DNA from: Gammaproteobacteria bacterium | Lineage (GTDB): Bacteria; Pseudomonadota; Gammaproteobacteria; Pseudomonadales; UBA3067 | Direction of reading: 5' to 3' | NCBI GenBank assembly: GCA_019090565.1 | Contig: JAHRVS010000393.1 | Coordinates: 1-7,086, forward strand | Length of the DNA: 7,086 nucleotides | In this document: piece by piece, positions 1-4,614 of the stretch | Layout of the letters: every line of letters starts with the position of its first letter | Numbering within the stretch: position 1 is the first letter of the stretch | Made by a program: the position numbers and the translations under genes | Notes under the pieces: model-generated | What the model was told of the DNA's origin: nothing | Database searches by the model: none | What the model saw: the letters and a program-made list of their open reading frames with translations, nothing else

Positions 1-379
1 AGTAACTGGCAGCACGATAGCCCTTCACAGGTTTACCGGTGATACTCTCCAGTATATCTTTGGATTTAATGGTTTCACTACGAAACTGCTCGGGCGTCTG
101 GGAGTAAACTAATTGATGACTGTACCCGTGACTAGCAACTTCATGCCCTCGTCGGTCAATCTCGGCAACCAACTCTTTGTCTCTTTCGGCACACCAGCCC
201 AGAACAAAAAATGTTGCTTTCACCCCGAATTGGTCAAATAGGTCTAACATGCGTCGGGTGTTTTGATTAAAACGCCATTGCATACCACCCCAATCACTCG
301 GCTTTATCACTTGGTTAAATGCAGCCACATGAAAATAATCTTCTACATCAACCGTTAGTGCGTTAACAATTTGCGTCAT
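1..379 (-). CDS. XrtA-associated polysaccharide deacetylase (NodB-like), N-terminal part
   Basis: This gene is cut by the left edge; 126 codons are visible. The protein starts MTQIVNALTVDVEDYFHVAA, the signature opening of the PEP-CTERM/XrtA-system deacetylases (TIGR03006-like, a NodB-fold carbohydrate esterase 4 relative). Asp11 in TVDVED is the expected catalytic and metal-site aspartate. His84 and His88 in the SHGYSH motif are the expected metal-binding histidines. The GYRAAS segment near residue 122 carries the conserved arginine. There is no signal peptide, which is normal for this family even though its substrate is an exopolysaccharide. The expected role is to remove N- or O-acetyl groups from the polymer or its lipid-linked precursor. 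The start is supported by GGAGG ending 10 nt upstream of the ATG. A closer AAGGA abuts the start codon and is too near to act alone. The gene follows the outer-membrane gene after 50 nt on the same strand, so it is probably in the same operon. Confidence 0.93.
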   Translation of the reverse strand, partial: MTQIVNALTVDVEDYFHVAAFNQVIKPSDWGGMQWRFNQNTRRMLDLFDQFGVKATFFVLGWCAERDKELVAEIDRRGHEVASHGYSHQLVYSQTPEQFRSETIKSKDILESITGKPVKGYRAASY

Positions 380-399
380 TCCTTAGGTGCCTCCGGCCT

Positions 400-417
400 G
401 GCGTTTGGAATAACGCC
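400..417 (-). other. Intercistronic hairpin between outer-membrane gene and deacetylase
   Basis: A perfect inverted repeat GGCGTT / AACGCC with a 6-nt loop lies in the 50-nt gap, 12 nt after the stop codon of the upstream gene. There is no T-run after it on the transcribed strand, so it does not look like an intrinsic terminator. It could be an RNA-processing or stabilising hairpin that uncouples the expression of the two genes. The stem is only six base pairs, so chance is possible. Confidence 0.35.
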
Positions 418-429
418 CACTTCTTGCTG

Positions 430-1716
430 CTAATACTCTTCCGGCTGCGGGGCTGGGGGAGCAATCACAGGCTCATACAGCTGGTAGGTAATCCGTGCAA
501 AAACACCCTTACGGCTATAGTCTCTGCTCGAGGAACCTGTCCTTACTGTATAGCTAAGACCTGTAGTTATTGAAAGTCTGCGATTTAAGGTTCTATCATA
601 ACCCGCATCGAGATCCTGAATCACTGAGCTGTCCCCTGGTCGGTCATTGAGAATATCAAGGGAGTAACTCAAGTGGGTACTGGAGTAGGAGGATAATGGA
701 CGGCTGTAAAGGCCTTGGGCAATGATTCCGCGCCTCTCATTAGTGACATTACTGACCTGTGAAGCCGATATATCGACGTAAACACCCAAGTTTACACTGC
801 TTGTCTCAGCAAAAGTCTGGGCTAGGTTCAGGCGAAAAGATTCCCTTTCAACCACATCTGTAAACCCCTCTAACCCGAAAAATGGTGCATCTGCCCCTAA
901 TTCCAGAAAGTCGACGCTGGTATGTGTGAGTGCGCGACTATAGAACATACTAACATCACTTCGAAATAGAAGCTTTGATGCACGAAGCTCAATCAAGGGA
1001 GATTCAGAGCTAGTGAGGTACTGATTAATTCTATTATTACCCACGCTCAATGAAATTTGACCATTCCTTATTTCACGATTAAAAACAACGGTTTCAGACT
1101 GGATTTCATACCCTTGAACCGCCTCAAAAGATACATCCGAACGGCTAACTGAAAACCCCACCCCTGTTTCGGCATTAAGGCTTCGATTATAAACAATGGA
1201 TACTGTGTCTGACTCACTGTCTCTAGCTGGGTCGGACTCTGTCGTCCTCCAATTTCTAGTTGCGCTGGACTGCAACATATCTAAAGGCGAGAGCCTTAGA
1301 AGAAGCATGGGCCCTGTTTGAAAGTCTTGCCGGATCACTCGATTTACCGGGGTATCATTGTCACTGAAGCGCCGCAAAGTGTCTGAGCGCACATGACGAG
1401 ACGTCCAAATTAAACTCTGAGGTAAGATCGCAACACTGAGATCAGAACTTCCTTGAACGGTTGTATCCGCATCAAAGCTACGCTGATAATAGTTGTGACT
1501 CACATTGTAATCTGCCTCAACAGAAGAGCGGGCACCTTGATGGCTAACCTCAGTAGCAATGCTCATATCACTCTGTAACTCAGACACCGTAGCCCTTTCA
1601 TCAAGAAGCCCGTTCGTCGTATATTCAAAACCCGATGACGCCTCTGCCTCCCACTCAAGAGAAACGGCAATTGCGGGCACCAGTGTCAAGCCCAAGCATA
1701 AGAGGCGCTTTATCAT
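430..1716 (-). CDS. PEP-CTERM/XrtA-associated outer-membrane beta-barrel protein
   Basis: The 428-residue protein has a classic signal peptide: MIKR, a hydrophobic run, then a likely cleavage after Ala-Val-Ser19. The mature part shows alternating polar/hydrophobic strands, many Ser/Thr/Tyr residues and few long helices, as expected for an outer-membrane beta-barrel. Length, position directly after the Wzz/ATPase pair and overall character match the PEP-CTERM-associated family TIGR03016. That assignment rests on context and style, because the family lacks sharp motifs. By analogy with other exopolysaccharide loci it may help move polymer across the outer membrane, but its exact role is not established. 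The last clear strand (VFARITYQLY) is followed by a proline-rich tail (EPVIAPPAPQPEEY), so the usual terminal aromatic beta-signal is not at the extreme C terminus. The start ATG overlaps the TGA of a small upstream frame (ATGA). The only purine-rich ribosome-site candidate is GGGGG about 11 nt upstream, within a potential hairpin. Confidence 0.85.
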   Translation of the reverse strand: MIKRLLCLGLTLVPAIAVSLEWEAEASSGFEYTTNGLLDERATVSELQSDMSIATEVSHQGARSSVEADYNVSHNYYQRSFDADTTVQGSSDLSVAILPQSLIWTSRHVRSDTLRRFSDNDTPVNRVIRQDFQTGPMLLLRLSPLDMLQSSATRNWRTTESDPARDSESDTVSIVYNRSLNAETGVGFSVSRSDVSFEAVQGYEIQSETVVFNREIRNGQISLSVGNNRINQYLTSSESPLIELRASKLLFRSDVSMFYSRALTHTSVDFLELGADAPFFGLEGFTDVVERESFRLNLAQTFAETSSVNLGVYVDISASQVSNVTNERRGIIAQGLYSRPLSSYSSTHLSYSLDILNDRPGDSSVIQDLDAGYDRTLNRRLSITTGLSYTVRTGSSSRDYSRKGVFARITYQLYEPVIAPPAPQPEEY

Positions 1717-1901
1717 TGGGCGGCGCCCCCACTTAACACGCTACGCTTCGCGGGGGACGGTATGACGGTTCCACTCATACACACTACACTTGGAAAATAA
1801 TCATGACGCATCACTAGTATATGTAAAACAGCTTTATTCAACTTCTTTCGCCTCAATGTTACCGCACCCACAACAAACCCAACGAATGGATTGCTAGTCA
1901 T
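1713..1901 (-). CDS. Possible 62-residue protein bridging ATPase and outer-membrane genes
   Basis: An open frame of 62 codons starts MTSNPFVGFVVGAVTLRRKK. It fills the whole gap between the flanking genes. Its ATG lies inside the last codons of the ATPase gene (8-nt overlap, ATGACTAG), and its TGA overlaps the next ATG (ATGA). The N-terminal part has a short hydrophobic stretch followed by a basic patch (LRRKKLNK); the rest looks featureless. I do not recognise a family. It has no good Shine-Dalgarno site and includes rare-type codons (AGG, CGA, ATA), so it may only be a spacer or a leader frame that carries ribosomes to the next gene. The same frame extends upstream to a TTG at 1919. It lies +1 relative to the ATPase, so one base change or a +1 frameshift would fuse it to the ATPase C terminus. 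Whether it is translated cannot be settled from the sequence alone. Confidence 0.3.
   Translation of the reverse strand: MTSNPFVGFVVGAVTLRRKKLNKAVLHILVMRHDYFPSVVCMSGTVIPSPAKRSVLSGGAAQ
1718..1756 (-). promoter_or_regulatory. GC-rich structure over the outer-membrane gene's ribosome site
   Basis: On the transcribed strand, CCCCC (1756-1752) can pair with GGGGG (1730-1726) around a 21-nt loop that holds GCGAAGCGTAGCG. The second arm is the only Shine-Dalgarno-like run before the ATG at 1716. An 11-bp palindrome (GGGCGGCGCCC, 1718-1728) overlaps that arm and ends one base before the start codon. Either fold would hide the ribosome site. Translation through the upstream small frame would melt it, so translational coupling is a reasonable inference. 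Confidence 0.4.
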
Positions 1902-2664
1902 TAAAAATGTAACCAACAATTTTGTTTCTCTCGATAGACTCTTGGAAGGTTTTTATTTGCGGAATCGACACCTTCCCCCTAGGAACAACAATCAGCACAT
2001 AATCACTTAAGTCTGCCAGAATACGCGCCTCTGAACTGTCCGCCAGAGAGGGAGAGTCAATCACTATAAACCTATCTGGGTACCGCTTTTTAATAGATTT
2101 AACAAATCGTTTCATTCTCTCAGAAGAAACGTACTCGGCGCCGCTTTCTGTATACGAACCAGCAGGAACCACCCGTACCCGCGGTACGCCCGAGGAGTAG
2201 ATAATGTCCTCCTCACAAATATCGCCGTTCACCAAGTAATCAGTGAGGCCCGGCGCACCATCAAAGTCACCTAAATTCCCCACCATGGAGTTATGCAAAT
2301 TACAATCGACTAGAATGGATGTTTTTGCCTCATCCAGTGAAAAAGCGGCAGCGATATTGGTCGCATTAAAACTTGCACCCCCACCCTCAAAAACAGAAGT
2401 AACCAACAATACAAAATTCTCTCCGGCAGATTTTTTCAGCAATTGAGTTCGAATATCTCGATACACCTTCAATAACTTTTTATCAGGCATCCCCGCATAA
2501 ACAATTTTACGCCTCTGAAGCTCATCCTCATTGAAGGTTTGAACTTGCGCCATAGAGCGAATGCTTTTTATGCGTGCCAGCACGGAATCAGTATCACTGT
2601 CTGCTCCAAGCTGAACGATGTTTTCATCCCCATTAGAAGGTATGTCACTATCAGTTTTTATCAT
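1894..2664 (-). CDS. CpsD/BY-kinase-like ATPase of the polysaccharide export system, degenerate P-loop
   Basis: The 256-residue cytoplasmic protein resembles bacterial tyrosine autokinases that partner Wzz proteins (XrtA-associated TIGR03018-like; ParA/MinD fold). Visible landmarks are a low-complexity acidic N terminus (residues 1-30), the kinase-like YRDIRTQLL helix (68-76), a P-loop region TSVFEGGGASFNATNIAAAF (89-108), a Walker A' strand SILVDCNLHN (116-125) and a Walker B strand FIVIDSPSLADSSEA (199-213). The Walker A lysine is replaced by Ala97 (GGGAS for GEGKS/T). In Walker A', the usual second Asp and the Arg are Asn122 and His124. Asp120 and Asp203 remain. The tyrosine cluster normally found at the C terminus is absent; the protein stops at GYIFND. 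It may therefore bind nucleotide poorly, or act as a non-kinase regulator of Wzz. The ATG directly follows the TAG of the Wzz gene, without a clear ribosome site, which suggests translational coupling. Confidence 0.88.
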   Translation of the reverse strand: MIKTDSDIPSNGDENIVQLGADSDTDSVLARIKSIRSMAQVQTFNEDELQRRKIVYAGMPDKKLLKVYRDIRTQLLKKSAGENFVLLVTSVFEGGGASFNATNIAAAFSLDEAKTSILVDCNLHNSMVGNLGDFDGAPGLTDYLVNGDICEEDIIYSSGVPRVRVVPAGSYTESGAEYVSSERMKRFVKSIKKRYPDRFIVIDSPSLADSSEARILADLSDYVLIVVPRGKVSIPQIKTFQESIERNKIVGYIFND

Positions 2665-4197
2665 CTAAACATAACCAAGAAATTTAAAAGCGATAATTGC
2701 GCTATACACTAATCCCGTTATCACTACGAAACCAATAACCCTTACCATATCTTTTTCAAACATCCTCGTTGTTAGGGGTGTATAGACATGCGGCACATTG
2801 GCAATAACAGGGATATCAAAGGCAGCTTCAAGTTTATCTGCCACCCTCACTCTCGGGTCAACCATGACATAGGCGAGAATTAGCGCCAGCACAATAAGTA
2901 GCCCCGCAAAAGGAGCCCCTATTGCAAAGTAGGAAAATTGTACACCTGTGGGAGTTTGCGGGTATAGGGCGGGCTCTTGAATGCTGTAATTGACACCCTG
3001 CTCTTCGATATCCAGAACCATCGACAACCGGGCTTTTTCTTTTCGAGCCAGCATGTCTTCATAGATGTCCTTCGTAACGCCATAGTCCCGGTTTAACTCA
3101 GAAAACTCCGTGCCATAGGCCACCACTCGAAGCAACGTTTCCTGTTCTTTTTTAAGCAAACCCTGTGTCGCCGACAAACGCCTTTGGCTGCTTTTTAATT
3201 CCACTTTTTCGGAAAGTAAGCTCTGTCGCAACGCACCGAACACAGGGTTTAAATCTTCATCGCCTCTCTCGGAGGTATCCGGCAAGGCATCAACGCTACT
3301 AATACTGTCTTTAAGTGCCAGCATTTGGAAGTTCAGCTCAACAATATCGGGGTGGCTTTCCGTAAATCGCAACAATAAAGCGTCTTTATCCCTCTTCAAC
3401 TGGGCAAGGCGCGCCCTATACACATCCGTTCGTTGCTCCTTAACGATGACCCGCCGTTCACCCTTCAATTCACCTGTCAGCGAGGCAATCTTGGCTTTGC
3501 GCTCTCCAATGTCCAGCTTTATATCTTCAACCTGATCCCCAAGGCGTTGAATCTTGGCGCGAACCATTCTTTCGTTACCATCTGTATTTTTCTCTTTAAA
3601 CACTTTCAGAGCATTGTCAGCCGTCACAAGCTGGCTTTTGTAAGATTTCGCCTGCTTTGCGATAAACTCATAGGCAGAACGACTCTCACGCTTTTTGTTT
3701 TCACTAACGTGATTAACAAAAGCGTCTGTAATGGAGGTCACGACGTGAAAAACTTCTGCTGCAGAAGTACCACTATATTTAAGCGTTATGTAGCTAGGCC
3801 CAATAGCCGTGATCTCAATCGTGCCACGAAGATCATTAATGATACGTTCAATATCCTGATCACTCTCCCCTCCCTTTATCAGCCCAACTTCGACAGCAAC
3901 CTGCCGCATAATCGTGGGTGACTGAACGGTTTCCCGAACGACTCTAGAATGATTTTCGACCTTCGTTACAGCCGCTTGCCCGGCTAAAAGAGGAGTAATA
4001 ATACTCTGCTGGTTAACGTAGAGCGTAGAACGGCTTTCGTAGGTTTTGGGAGCATATAATCCTGAGATCAAGACACTCAGGGTAATGAAGCCCCAAGCAA
4101 TAACCACCTTGCCTTTATTGAGAACCGCCTCTCGAACAGCCGCCTCGGCCAACTGAAGGTATACGCCTAGCTGATCTTCTGATTCTATCGTTGACAT
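2665..4197 (-). CDS. XrtA-type polysaccharide chain-length determinant (Wzz/GNVR family)
   Basis: This inner-membrane co-polymerase sets polymer length during Wzy-type assembly. From the chosen start the protein has 510 residues: a short cytoplasmic N terminus, TM1 at about 31-48, a Wzz-type domain (KTYESRSTLYVNQQ), a long charged coiled-coil periplasmic region (about 170-390), the proline-rich EPALYPQTPTG segment before TM2 (about 421-446), a cytoplasmic stretch with DIPVIANVPHV, and a third helix (about 487-505) at the C terminus. This architecture fits the PEP-CTERM chain-length family TIGR03007. It has no fused kinase; the separate ATPase follows with zero spacing. The start at 4197 (MSTIESED) is preferred because residues from the upstream in-frame ATG at 4251 (MFISCYRHLFF) look unlike family N termini, and that ATG lies within a palindrome. 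AGGAG does precede 4197, but 16 nt away, so the start is uncertain and 4251 cannot be excluded. Confidence 0.92.
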   Translation of the reverse strand: MSTIESEDQLGVYLQLAEAAVREAVLNKGKVVIAWGFITLSVLISGLYAPKTYESRSTLYVNQQSIITPLLAGQAAVTKVENHSRVVRETVQSPTIMRQVAVEVGLIKGGESDQDIERIINDLRGTIEITAIGPSYITLKYSGTSAAEVFHVVTSITDAFVNHVSENKKRESRSAYEFIAKQAKSYKSQLVTADNALKVFKEKNTDGNERMVRAKIQRLGDQVEDIKLDIGERKAKIASLTGELKGERRVIVKEQRTDVYRARLAQLKRDKDALLLRFTESHPDIVELNFQMLALKDSISSVDALPDTSERGDEDLNPVFGALRQSLLSEKVELKSSQRRLSATQGLLKKEQETLLRVVAYGTEFSELNRDYGVTKDIYEDMLARKEKARLSMVLDIEEQGVNYSIQEPALYPQTPTGVQFSYFAIGAPFAGLLIVLALILAYVMVDPRVRVADKLEAAFDIPVIANVPHVYTPLTTRMFEKDMVRVIGFVVITGLVYSAIIAFKFLGYV

Positions 4198-4245
4198 AAT
4201 TGTTGTATGTATACTCCTGAAGAACAAATGGCGATAGCACGAAAT

Positions 4246-4272
4246 GAACATGTCATTTTACATGACCTGTTC
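4246..4272. promoter_or_regulatory. 27-bp imperfect palindrome near the Wzz start (operator or 5'-UTR hairpin)
   Basis: GAACATGTCAT and ATGACCTGTTC are inverted copies with 10 of 11 positions matching, separated by five bases (TTTAC). As DNA this is a good size for a dimeric repressor or activator site, with half-site centres 16 bp apart. As RNA in the Wzz leader it would form an 11-pair stem with one mismatch about 50 nt upstream of the ATG at 4197, and would bury the alternative ATG at 4251. No T-run follows on the minus strand, so a terminator is unlikely. Confidence 0.45.
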
Positions 4273-4315
4273 GTAAACCAAATAGGAAATACCGACATTC
4301 CCAACATGCACTGTG

Positions 4316-4321
4316 ATTATA
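4316..4321 (-). promoter_or_regulatory. Candidate -10 box for the Wzz operon
   Basis: A perfect TATAAT reads toward the Wzz gene, which would put transcription start near 4309 and give a leader of about 110 nt to the ATG at 4197. The matching -35 region (GAGCCC at 17-bp spacing) is poor, so an activator or another promoter may be involved. A second, weaker possibility upstream on the same strand is TTGATA with an AATAAA 18 bp later (around 4363-4392). Confidence 0.3.
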
Positions 4322-4372
4322 TGCGCTTTCGCTTCGCGGGGCTCATTAATGAATAAAGTCTAGTTTATTTTC

Positions 4373-4408
4373 GTATACAGTGCTCAATATCAAAAGGTAA
4401 TTGTATAC
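4373..4408. promoter_or_regulatory. Paired GTATAC palindromes, 30 bp apart
   Basis: GTATAC occurs at 4373-4378 and 4403-4408, about three helical turns apart. Further copies lie at 4209-4214 (before the Wzz start) and 4159-4164 (in its first codons). The pair is flanked by an inverted TAGTTTA (4361-4367) / TAAACTA (4428-4434). The cluster is denser than expected by chance and may mark regulator binding, but no known factor is implied. Confidence 0.25.
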
Positions 4409-4518
4409 GCCTGGTCTAAATGTAACTTAAACTAAGCACCCAATTTTTACGCATATCCATTGATTTCGTTGAGTTGAGCGCAGCATACCAGACGAGCTAG
4501 CCCTTTGATTGGGCCACA

Positions 4519-4546
4519 TTGTATATATTCGTATCATTACTATATT
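4519..4546 (+). promoter_or_regulatory. Candidate weak promoter for prsT
   Basis: TATATT at 4541-4546 with TTGTAT at 4519-4524 (16-bp spacing) reads toward prsT and would leave a leader of about 60 nt. The -35 match is only three of six. A second TATATT at 4524-4529 is an alternative -10. Treat this as the most likely promoter region rather than a defined site. Confidence 0.25.
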
Positions 4547-4555
4547 TAGAGTCAT

Positions 4556-4569
4556 TAATTGAACAATTA
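4556..4569. promoter_or_regulatory. Small palindrome TAATTG-AA-CAATTA upstream of prsT
   Basis: This is a perfect inverted repeat with six-base arms and a two-base centre, placed just after the candidate -10 and about 45 bp before the prsT start. The position would suit a repressor operator. The AT-rich setting makes a chance occurrence fairly likely. Confidence 0.25.
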
Positions 4570-4614
4570 CGAAACCCACCCATCTAGGCTGGAAACAGCG
4601 AAAGGAGCTTAATG

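Larger units (their letters stand above)
4198..4611. other. Divergent intergenic/regulatory region between Wzz operon and prsT
   Basis: This stretch of about 410 bp (360 bp if the Wzz gene begins at 4251) separates two divergent genes. It is AT-rich, especially 4515-4570, and I see no convincing coding frame. It holds candidate promoters in both directions, an 11-bp-arm inverted repeat near the Wzz start, three of the window's GTATAC palindromes, a TAATTG/CAATTA palindrome before prsT, and a GC-rich patch at 4323-4342. A scan by eye on both strands found no strict sigma-54 promoter (GG-N10-GC). Confidence 0.7.

Noticed and set aside
1725..1760. Integron attC-like site suggested by GTTAAGT on the minus strand
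   Set aside because: Only one core-like heptamer is present; no partner core site or paired L boxes could be found.
3433..3921. 162-codon plus-strand open frame inside the Wzz gene
   Set aside because: It is antisense to a well-supported gene in its coiled-coil region; the protein has no recognisable features and no ribosome site was evident.
4252..4611. Sigma-54 promoter expected if PrsR controlled this locus
   Set aside because: I checked each GG on both strands for a GC ten bases later and found none, so there is no strict -24/-12 element here.
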